Under the pieces are notes generated by a model, which was not told the origin of the DNA, did not search any database, and was given only the letters and a program-made list of their open reading frames with translations. DNA of 64,000 bases from Helianthus annuus (lineage: Eukaryota > Streptophyta > Magnoliopsida > Asterales > Asteraceae), in NCBI RefSeq assembly GCF_002127325.2, contig NC_035448.2:127260561-127324560 (forward strand). The letters are read 5' to 3'. Of this stretch, positions 54,048 through 63,298 are shown one piece after another. How positions within the stretch are numbered: the stretch's first letter is position 1; each line of letters starts with the position of its first letter. The translations under genes were made by a program, and so were the position numbers.

Positions 54048-55312
54048 TTTTAGCTAGGAAGTTTAGGAAATAATCTTAACCATCCATTAAGTAATAAAGG
54101 CCTTATGTTAAATGAGTTGAATTGATCAAAGTGGGAGACGCTTTTCATTAAGGGGCTGTTTGGTAGCCTCTTAATGATCATTCAGATGCTACCTCTTAAT
54201 CGTTTAAAATCTCTGAATGAATAAGAGGTAACCTCAAGTCTGAATGGTTAAGAGGTAACCTCTGAATGGTAAATCATCACATGTCACATTCTTCTACCTT
54301 CTCATTGGTAAAATTCTTAATGGTTCCATTAAGAGGTAGCATCTTAATGACCATTCAGAGACTACCAAACAGCCCCTAAGTGTATTCTAGTTCATCCAAG
54401 ACAATAACTTCTCTCCCTCCCCCCCCCTTGTTTTTTAAACGTTAGTAACTATTTCATACGACATTATTTTTTTTATAAAAAATGCACCTTAAAAACGAGC
54501 GTATTTTTTAATCTTTAAAACGAGTATACTATTGATATACTTTGGAAAAAAAATTCGAAAACCAAGATGCGTAAAACGCGATCTAACTTAAAACACAAAA
54601 AAAATGTGTTTTTCCTAAAAGGCAGTGAACAAAAAAACACAAAAAAAAAGTTTTTTCTAAAACGAAATGGACTAAAAATACAAAAAAAAAGTGTTTTTCC
54701 TTAAAACACAATGGACTAAATTTCCTAAAAGGCAGTAAACAAAAAAACACAAAATAAAAAAGTTTTTTTCTAAAACGAAATGGAATAAAAACACAAAAAA
54801 AAGTGTTTTTCCTTAAAACACAATGGACTAAAAACACATAAAAATGTGTTTTTCTTTAAAACGGAATGGACTAAAAACACAAAAAAAAATATGTTTTTTT
54901 TTCTAAAACGTAGATCTTAAAAAGCAATGATTGACGAAATTTATTCAGATTTCATACACAGATCGAAGCCGATTTCTTTGGATTTCTTCAACGATTGACG
55001 AAATTTGGATACTAGAACACTGATCAATGATCGAAACAAATGAATCGAGTGATTCGCTTTAAAATCACCGAAAAAAATGAGAAACTGTATAATATCAAAC
55101 TAGGTTTCTTCAAAAAAAAAAAAGTTGAAGAACACGTTGATTATAGTGATTATAGAGAGAGTAAGTGAAGAAAAGATTGAATATGATGAGTTTTGAAGAT
55201 GCAGGGAAAGAGAAAGAGACAAGATTAGATTGACTAAAATGCCTTCCTCGTGTGCTTTTTGTTATTTACCATATGTCCTCATACCTTCGTACACTTCCTA
55301 CCCAAACCAAAT
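54048..55312 (+). mobile_element. TIR element L (about 1.3 kb with inserted MITE), related to element R
   Basis: The left end ATAGGAAGTATCTTTTAGCT and, inverted, the right end (AATAGGAAATTTGGTTTGGG, then TAGGAAGTGTA) share the motif AATAGGAAGTTT..TAGGAAG. The interior matches the reverse complement of element R over most of its length (e.g. CGAGTATACTATTG, CATACGACATTATTTTTTT, GAAGAACACGTTGATTATAG). It also holds A-rich repeats (54590-54900) that mirror the minisatellite in R. No transposase. Confidence 0.6.
54152..54376 (-). mobile_element. Harbinger/Tourist-like MITE, copy 2 (225 bp), inside element L
   Basis: GGGGCTGTTTGGTAGCCTC..GACTACCAAACAGCCCC flanked by TAA (54149-54151 and 54377-54379). 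Same length as 40145-40369, reverse orientation. Confidence 0.88.
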
Positions 55313-56039
55313 TTCCTATTTAATCTTCTTCCTATAATATAAATCTAATTTATAAAGATTTCAGGTTCAAAATATGTGATTGCCTATCAATCCTATTATG
55401 AGATTATGAATAAATCATTCAGATAAATTGTTGAAAGATTCTAATTAAGGTTTTGAGTTTACGAAAATGCAAGTACGATAAAAAGTAACTTTATGAAATA
55501 TTAAATTGTGAATTATTTTATTTTATTATGATTGAATTGATAGGGAGGGAAAAGATCAAATAGGAAGTTTATTTTCGCTAGAAAGTGTAGGAAGCAATAT
55601 GATTAGGACATATGGCAACATTTAAAATAAAGAAAAAGGGTATTTTAGTCAATCCGACCATTTCTTCTTCCTTTTCAAAATCCAGTAACTTCAAAACCCA
55701 CCATTTTCAAAACCTACCATCTTTAACCATTTCTTCACTTTCTATCTCAATAATCACTACATTATAGTGCGATTTTCATCACCAATCAATGATTCAAACA
55801 CCCGATCAACGTGTTCTTCAGCTTTTTAAAAGAAAACCCAGTTTAATTTCATAAAAAAAATCTCGTTTTTTCGGTGATTTTGGAGATAATCACTCGATTC
55901 GTTCGATTCGAGCGTTGATAAGTGTTTCAATCATTCAAACTTCGTCAATTGTTGAAGAAATCACTTCGATCCATGTAAGAAATTCTTTAATTTCATTTTT
56001 ACGATCTGGGTTTTTGATTTATTCATTGCGTTTTACGAT

Positions 56040-56135
56040 CTTGGCGGGGTCCGGAGGCAGCGCCCCTGGTAGCGGGGTCCCAGGGGCGGCAGCCCCTGGC
56101 GGGGTCCAAGGGGCAGAGCCCCTGGCTGGGGTTGA
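56040..56135. repeat. GC-rich short repeats GCGGGGTCC / AGCCCCTGG
   Basis: GGCGGGGTCC..AGCGCCCCTGG occurs three to four times in 95 bp and is imperfectly self-complementary. The composition is sharply different from the surrounding AT-rich DNA. Confidence 0.8.
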
Positions 56136-56329
56136 GCTGGTTCAGACAATTCACATACAAAACTGCTGTAATAAAAATGCTTTTTCCGATTAAATTGTTG
56201 TAATAAAAATGCACTAGAAAAAATATTTTTTTGTAAATTGCCTCTGGAAAACTGCATTCGTAGACAGTTTTTATCTCATGCTTCCTGGTTCAGACAATTC
56301 ACATACAAAACTGCATTCGTAGACAGTGT

Positions 56330-56990
56330 TTCTGGTTCTGTAAACAACAGGTTCTGGTCATTGTGTTTTAGCTAGATTCTGGTTCTGTGAACAACAGTTT
56401 CTGGTCATTGCGTTTTAGACAGTTTCTGGTTCTGTGAACAACAGTTTCTGGTCATTGCGTTTTAGAAATAAAACATTTTTGAAGTGTTTTTACTCATTGC
56501 GTTTTAGGTAAACACATTTTTATGTGTATTCAGTTCATTGCGTTTTAGAGAGAACAGTTTCTTTTGTGTTTTTAGGCCATTGCGTTTTAGAAATAAGACA
56601 TTTTTAAGTGTTTTCTAGGCATTGTGTTTTAGAAATAAGACATTTTTAAGTGTTTTCTGGCCATTGCGTCTTAGAAATGGACATTTTTAAGTGTTTTCTG
56701 GCCATTGCGTTTTAGAAATAAGACATTTTTAAGTGTTTTCTGGTCATTGCGTTTTAGAAATAAGACATTTTTAAGTGTTTTGGGTGCATTGCGTTTTAGG
56801 TAAAACACATTCAGTCCATTGCGTTTTAGAAAGTACACTTTCTTTTGTGTTTTTAGGTTATTGCGTTTTAGAAATAAGACATTTGTTTTTGTTTTCTGGT
56901 CATTGCGTTTTAGAAATAAGACACTTCTTTGTGTTTTTGTGCGTTGCGTTTTAGAAAAAGTCATTTTTTTACGTTTTTTTTCATTGCGTT
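56330..56990. repeat. Minisatellite CATTGCGTTTTAGAAATAAG..
   Basis: About 14 variable units of 38-50 bp, each with CATTGCGTTTTAGA and usually AAGACATTTTTAAGTGTTTT. The complementary A-rich version lies in element L (54590-54900), so the array arose from an element-internal repeat. The ORF pair in this stretch is repeat translation, not genes. Confidence 0.85.
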
Positions 56991-57187
56991 TTACGCAACT
57001 GGGTTTTCAAAAAAAAATTCGAAAATATAGCAATAGTATACTCGTTTTAAAGATAAAAAACGCTCGTTTTTTGGTGCAATTTTTATAAAAAAAATAATGT
57101 CGTATGAAAAAGTTATTAACGTTTAAAAAATGGGGGGAATTGGAGGAGAGAGAAACTATTGTGCTGGATTGACTAGAATGCCCCTAA

Positions 57188-57433
57188 GACCATAGGTAAT
57201 GGTTAATGCCTACTAAGGGGCATTTTTCACCACATCATCATCATAATGCCCTTTTAAAAAAGGTGTAATGGTTAATTCCCATTTCATTTATTACTTTCCA
57301 GTATTTTTCTTCTCTTTGGGCATTATTATAGAAATGCCCCTCACTCTTCATGCCCCTATAATGCCCATGAGTAATGGTGTAAGGGCATTATCAAAATCTT
57401 TCATGCCCTTATAAAGCCCCATTACATATGGTC
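57188..57433. mobile_element. Harbinger-like MITE (246 bp), inside element R
   Basis: GACCATAGGTAATGG and CCATTACATATGGTC are inverted ends; TAA flanks both sides (57185-57187 and 57434-57436). The interior is rich in ATGCCC/GGGCAT. Confidence 0.75.
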
Positions 57434-57575
57434 TAACAAACTCACGCGCCTCTTTTTTTTTTTTTTTTTTTTTTTGCTTCAAATTCATTCATTTAATCTT
57501 AGCCCTTGATTAACTAAATGGATGGTCAAGATCACTTCCTAGCCTTTCTAGCCAAATAAACTTTCTATTATATCT

Positions 57576-58005
57576 CCACCCTTGATAGAGAATGTATTAT
57601 TATATTTATTTTTAAACTTGGGTATTATTGGGCTGGTGTTATGATCACTATTGGGTTGTTGGAACTCTTAATTTATTAGGTTGATTATATTTAAATCGGC
57701 CGCTGGTAATGGATCTCTTTATTAATTGGGCTATCAAATCGGTCCTAATCCAACCTGAATGGATCTATTAGATACATTTTGAACATGTCAATGTGATTGA
57801 AGAGTGAAGACAAATGTTGAATGATTCAATATTTTTTTGTTTGTTATGCTTTTTAAATTACAAATTGTCTTTTTGATGATTCATTTTTAATGAAATTAAT
57901 GTTTATTTTTATGTACTTTTTCTATATTATGAATCAATAAATAAAGATTTTTTTTTTTTATCTTAATGTGTGATGTTTGTTTTTTTATATGTATGACATA
58001 GAAAC
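57576..58005. other. AT-rich intergenic DNA
   Basis: No gene, repeat or terminal structure recognised. Confidence 0.5.
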
Positions 58006-58796
58006 TTCAGGGGTGTTTGTTTTTGTGAAAAGCTCTTCAGGACCTCTTATGTCTGTTTTACGTAGACCATGCGCAGACGTTTGTGTCTGCAGTGTGTTTG
58101 TTTTCTCGAAGACCTTTCATTAAAAAAGGTCTGTGTAACCTCTTTTTGGTGCAGACATGGATGAAGGTCTTCTTGAGTCTACAGACTCTCTCCTCCTCCA
58201 CAAAACCCTAATACCTCTCCACCCCATCTCCTCCTCCTCCTAGCCGCCACCCTCCCACCGGCGGCACTCTCCCACCGACGCCACCCTCATGCCGTCGTTC
58301 TCCACCTCGTCGCCACCTCCCATCGTCCACCCTCCCACCGACGTTCTCTACCTCGCTGCCACCTCACCCCGTCTACCTTCTTCAACGTTGCCACCCAACA
58401 TCTCTGCGTCTCCTCTTCACCTCGCCACCCTCCTACCGTCCTTCCACTCCACTCCTCTCCTCCCTCTTCACTGCCATCTGAATCAACAGCAAGCAGCCGC
58501 TATCATCTCGAAAAAATAAGGTACGTTTTGTCTTGAACAACTGGCATCAACTTTTCCAACTGAATTGTGGTGTTAGTTTGCTGAATTTGGATGTTAAATT
58601 TCAGAAATTTGGTGTTAGTTTGCGGAATTTTGGTGTTAATTTTCATAATTGTGGTGTTAGTTTGCAGAAGTGAAAAAACAATCAGTCTTCTTCTGGCAGA
58701 CTGCAGAGGATTGGTCCACCTCTTCTGCTGGAGATGTCTACAGATGTGGTATGCAGACTGTAGACTTTTTACCTCTGAAAAAACAAACAACACCTT
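58006..58796. mobile_element. Possible non-autonomous DNA transposon (about 790 bp)
   Basis: The left end AGGGGTGTTTGTTTTTGTGA and the right end, inverted, AAGGTGTTGTTTGTTTTTTC match roughly. Subterminal GCAGAC/GTCTGC motifs are frequent at both ends. The interior has a C-rich Pro/Ser ORF (58289-58519) and a TTGGTGTTAGTTTGC repeat (58570-58665), neither convincing as a gene. No clean target duplication. Confidence 0.45.
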
Positions 58797-59215
58797 AATA
58801 TAATTTGGGTTAAAACACTTAAAAAAAGACGTTTTTAATCAAGAACCGGTTATACCTGGTTTTCAGGTAGAAACTGGTTCCAACCCTACCCTAACCGGGT
58901 ATAGTAGGCATGTGTATAAAATCTCGAGCCCGGTTCCGGTTCTTAGAAAAACCCGAGTCGGTTAATACCTGATTAGGCCTTACAGGGTTCCTACTCGGTT
59001 CCAAGTATAGCCCAATGCCCGTTTTGTGATTTTCTAAATTTCAGACACGCTAAAATTACATATGTACCCATATGCTATTAGATAAACAATTAAAATTAAA
59101 ACTACAACACAATTTACAAAAATGTCACTAATTAATTTCACCAATCCAAAATTACAATCTAATGGTTCATATGGCTTCTTAGCATTCATAGAAAAACACC
59201 ATTTGTATCCTAACT

Positions 59216-59221
<6 letters not shown>

Positions 59222-59304
<83 letters not shown>
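59222..59304. repeat. (TA)n microsatellite
   Basis: About 41 TA units. Confidence 0.97.
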
Positions 59305-59312
<8 letters not shown>

Positions 59313-59572
59313 GATCCTAAGAGAAGTCCACCCTATATGAGAAACTTGAGAAGCATTCTGGACCACACATTTTTCTAAGCCTTTCGTAATATACACATAT
59401 GTATAGTTTAAAATTGACTATATACATATATGTATATTGAGTTATACACATATGTATATAGTCAATTTTAAACTATACATATGTGTATATTATGAAAGGC
59501 TTAGAAAAATGTGTGGTCCAGAATGCTTCTCAAGTTTCTCAACTAGCATATCACTTCTCACATGATCCTTTT

Positions 59573-59574
<2 letters not shown>
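59305..59574. mobile_element. Foldback module M1 between (TA)n tracts
   Basis: Near-perfect palindrome 59339-59540. GAGAAACTTGAGAAGCATTC..GTGTGGTCCAGAATGCTTCTC arms of about 95 bp surround a short centre near 59440; one mismatch group was noticed (cgtaat/ttatga). The ends AGGGTAGGGATCC and GATCCTTTTCCT adjoin TA repeats on both sides. Confidence 0.85.

Positions 59575-59637
<63 letters not shown>
59575..59637. repeat. (TA)n microsatellite
   Basis: About 31 TA units between modules M1 and M2. Confidence 0.97.
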
Positions 59638-59641
<4 letters not shown>

Positions 59642-59863
59642 AGGGTGGGGTTCTAGAGTGAACACTAGTGTATTTGCGAACTGAGTGAACAAATCCTGGC
59701 CATTGATCTACACACGTGTACGGCCAGGATCTCGTCATCAAATCGTAAAATACACTAGTGTATTTCAACATCAAATCCTGATCATTGATCTATACACGTG
59801 TATGGCCAGGATTAGTTCACTCAGTTCGCAAGTTACACTAGTGTTCACTCTTGAACTTAATCC

Positions 59864-59864
<1 letters not shown>
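59638..59864. mobile_element. Foldback module M2
   Basis: AGTGAACACTAGTGTATTTG at the left and GTTACACTAGTGTTCACT at the right are inverted. The inner copies of CTGGCCATTGATCTACACAC and GTGTATGGCCAGGATT show each arm also folding on itself. Confidence 0.8.

Positions 59865-59894
<30 letters not shown>
59865..59894. repeat. (TA)n microsatellite
   Basis: About 12 TA units with one TTA interruption, between M2 and M3. Confidence 0.9.
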
Positions 59895-59895
<1 letters not shown>

Positions 59896-60293
59896 GGGGG
59901 CTGCTAGAATGAGAACCACCCCGAGTTGTAAGAACCGCGAGAACTACACCCCACGGAGCGCCGTTTGCCATGATTTTTTTTACAAGTAGATGTGTGTATT
60001 ATAAACACAGCCGTAAAAAATCATGGCGAACGGCGCTCCGTGGGGTGTAGTTTTTTACACCACAAGTTTGGTGTTTTTTAATTTTTTTTCTTTTTTCTTT
60101 TTTCTTTTTTTTTCACCAAACTTGTGGTGTAAAAAACTACACCCCACGGAGCGCCGTTCGCCATGATTTTTTACGGCTGTGTTTATAATATACACATCTA
60201 CTTGTAAAAAAAAATCATGGCGAACGGCGCTCCGTGGGGTGTAGTTCTCGCGGTTCTTACAACTCGAGGTGGTTCTCATTCTAGCGGCTCCCT
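59895..60293. mobile_element. Foldback module M3: palindrome made of two smaller palindromes
   Basis: Full-length inverted repeat of about 195-bp arms. Within each arm ACACCCCACGGAGCGCCGTT and its complement AACGGCGCTCCGTGGGGTGT form a second hairpin, giving four copies in two levels. The centre is a CT-rich spacer (60075-60112). Confidence 0.88.
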
Positions 60294-60302
60294 ATATATA
60301 TA

Positions 60303-60665
60303 TATGGGAAGGTTCTATGCAGAACACTAAATATTGCTAGAACAAGCAGAACACAATGAATCACCCATTTTTTCAATCCTAAAAACCTAACAAGTAAATG
60401 GAAATGTTATAAATGTAAGATTTATTGTTTCTCACAGTAGAATTCAAAACAAAATATGGAAAATATTCAGTTTCTATATAACCTACATATATGTGTAGGC
60501 TATGTGTAGCTAAAAATATATGGTTTTTTATGTATACATAATACACATATGAATGTAAGAAACATAAAATTTAAAAAATATGAATCTTATATCCCAAAAT
60601 TTAGTGATTTACAGTTGTTCTTTTTTGTTCTCGCAATAATTAGTGTTTTGTAACGATCCTCAAGA
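60303..60665. mobile_element. Foldback module M4
   Basis: GGTTCTATGCAGAACACTAA at the left and TTAGTGTTTTGTAACGATCC at the right are rough inverted ends adjoining short TA tracts. The interior has CCTACACATATAGTGTAGG-like small inversions. Weaker symmetry than M1-M3. Confidence 0.55.
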
Positions 60666-60669
60666 TATA

Positions 60670-61018
60670 TATACAGTGAAAGTGTAAAATACAATATCCC
60701 TTAACGTATAATACGTACGATACAGTGAAATCGCATGTTATAAAATAGCATGGATTAAATCGCATGTGATAATTTTGATGAAATCGCATGTTGGTTATTT
60801 GTAACAATGTCGCATGTGATAATTTTGATGAAATCGCATGTTGGTTTTTTGTAACAATTTCGCATGTGGTAATTTTGATGAAATCGCATGTTAAAAAACC
60901 AACATGCGAAATTGTTACAACAAACCAACATGCGATTTCAATGTGAGATGAAGATCTGACGGCTGAGATGATCGCGTACGTAATGTACGATAAGGGCATT
61001 TGTACGTTAACCTAACTC
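60670..61018. mobile_element. Foldback module M5 with three 50-bp tandem units
   Basis: The end CCTTAACGTATAATACGTAC and the inverted right end (CCCTTATCGTACATTACGTA) match. Inside, CGCATGTGATAATTTTGATG starts units at 60761, 60811 and 60861 (period 50). A reverse copy AAAACCAACATGCGAAATTG follows at 60897. (TA)n at 61019-61044 closes the module. Confidence 0.72.
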
Positions 61019-61249
61019 TATATATATATATATATATATATATATTACTATTTTTAATTCAATTTATAATTTTGTTTTTACTTTACCTATATCTATTCTA
61101 CTATATAATAGAACTCTTTGGGACAACAATATAATCTCAATTCAATTTTAAGACACTTAAAAATGATGTTATTGCCTTTGGTAATGCATAAACAACTCGT
61201 CATATACAATTTTGTCCATCTTGTTTACACTGATTTTCAAAAAAACATT

Positions 61250-61530
61250 AAAATTTTTTATATTTATTATTTTGTATTTAATAACATAAACTTTTATTAT
61301 TATTATTATGATACATTCGTATTTAATGATATAAATTTTATTTATTTTTATTTATAACATAATTATAACTTTAAATTTATTGTATTTACTTTTTCTTAAC
61401 CAACATTTTACAATAAATTTGTATCTAATGACATAAATTTTATATATAATAAAACCTATAATTTTAAATTTTAAATTATTTTATTCACTTTTGTTAACAT
61501 ACTTTTTTACAATGGTATTTGTAACATAAT
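61250..61530. repeat. Degenerate AT-rich tandem repeat
   Basis: ATTTAATGATATAAATTTTA-like blocks recur with a spacing of roughly 100-130 bp. Low complexity makes the period uncertain. Confidence 0.4.
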
Positions 61531-63298
61531 TTTAGTTTTGATTTTTTTATTCGTTTTTTAACCTAATTTTTCACAATAACATACTTTTTCGTGTTTTTTG
61601 AATATATCATTATTAAGTGCATTCTCTCTATGTTTAGAACTTCAAAGACAACCAGCTGCGACGCAAAATAGACGTTATCTTGTCTCGTAGTCTGAGTATA
61701 CCGGCTAGGAACTTATGATGTTATATAAATCTGAATACATCAATGCGAGGAGCTTTATTTATATCACAATTTTGATATAAATTTACCACATACTTAGTCA
61801 TCTTTTCAAGATAAATTATACTAGATATAACTCGGATTGTGATAAAATTTATATTAGATAGATAAACAAAATAGAAAGATGTATATCAAATTATACAAAA
61901 CATTATATCTAGAATGTTATGGAAAAATCATTAAATAATAATCAAGTTTTAATGTTGCTAAAAACGACACTCAAACTTTTTTCTAACAATAAAAATACTC
62001 ACGTTTCAATATTGTTTTAATATTATGAATTTTTATAATTGTTATTTTAAAAACAATATTTAGTTATTTAAATAGAATATTTTATTTTTTAAGTCAACTT
62101 ACACAGAACAATTATAAACTAATTTCACAAGAGTTATGATAAAACAATCCCTAAATAGTAACTAAATTTCATATATCTTTTATTTAACCCAGTTAGCTTT
62201 CTATAATTTAACATTAAAAAAATCACAAGATTGTAACAAATTTAAACTTGAATGAGTTTTTATAGCCAACAATTGTTAATAACTTTGTTGGAATTTTTGT
62301 AAAAATAGTGTTGTTCACAAACATTTGGAAATGCATTTTTTTCCTAAATTTTAGGATATAAATATATATAAGAAGGGGAAAGTGAATATGGGGCTGTTAT
62401 ACATCTAACTTACATGTGAAACCCATCAAAACTACGTCGTTTTGATTAAAATATATTAAATCATTTATTTTCCATCTTTATCAAAACCCTCCTCCATCTC
62501 TCTCACGTCCCTGTCTCGCGAAGCCTACAAGATCTACATAAATGGTTGCATCGAAGTTTTGTACTCAATAGATGAGCTCTTCAAACGACACTGGAGATTC
62601 GAATCGAAGCTGGTTCTCACATGGACTGAAAAAAATCTCGATAGCTATGGAGCCACACATGAAAAAAATATCCAAATCTTATGTTCTCTCTTGAAATGAG
62701 ATGAAATTCGCGTATGGGTAATCTCAATCTAAGATCGGATCACCTTTAATTTGTCAATTTTGTCATTAATTTCTTGTATGATTGTTGTTTTATGCCAATC
62801 ACGTGAAGATTTGTGGTGAATAATCATGCTATTGTATCAGTCATATTCTTGATCTATTAGTCAAACCCTTGTAGTTAATTGTTGAAACCAACATTAGATC
62901 TTGTAATTTGTGCTACTTATAGGATAATATCATCATTTTTTTTAGCAAATTTGTTTTTATTAAAAACTTGGTCATGGACCTTTGTATTCGACCTTGTAAT
63001 TTGATTGAGAAATATTTATGTAATTTGACTTTGGGGGAAACTTTGAAGTTAATGAAAGAACTTCGTGACACCAAGTAACCAAATTTTTATATATGTGATC
63101 ATGAAACTAGATATCCAAATTTGGGTTTTTTCATCGGAAATTAAAGGTTGAATTTTTAATGGAAACATGAATTCTTGTAAATTGGATATCCAGATTTGAG
63201 TTTTTTCATCAGATCATGATAGTTGTCTTCTCTAGTTAGCTTAAAATATATATAACAGCAAAATGCTATTCTGATTTCCTATTGTGTGCTCTCTGTTG
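61531..63298. other. AT-rich intergenic DNA downstream of the FAR1-like gene
   Basis: No supported ORF on either strand. CAAAACTACGTCGTTTTGAT at 62427 and the CT-rich stretch after it resemble a plant 5' leader, but no reading frame follows. Confidence 0.45.

Larger units (their letters stand above)
55561..57575 (-). mobile_element. TIR element R (about 2.0 kb with inserted MITE), head-to-head with L
   Basis: The left end TAGGAAGTTTATTTTCGCTA and, inverted, the right end TAGAAAGTTTATTTGGCTAG are clear terminal inverted repeats, each followed by GGAAG. The body is the inverted counterpart of L. It also holds a GC-rich block (56040-56135), a minisatellite (56330-56990) and a MITE (57188-57433). 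Not coding; target duplications are not clear. Mutator-like or foldback type. Confidence 0.6.

Noticed and set aside
54583..54837. Phe-rich ORF, and its counterparts at 56671-57088
   Set aside because: Translations of the A-rich/T-rich minisatellite of elements L and R; frames change between units.
58289..58519. 76-codon Pro/Ser/Leu-rich ORF
   Set aside because: Composition comes from C-rich low-complexity DNA within a probable transposon; no domain, no promoter.
59122..59912. ORFs translating (TA)n into Ile-Tyr repeats
   Set aside because: Microsatellite translation only.
61085..61700. Helitron (5'-like CTACTATATAATAG near 61097)
   Set aside because: No CTRR 3' end with a preceding hairpin could be found.
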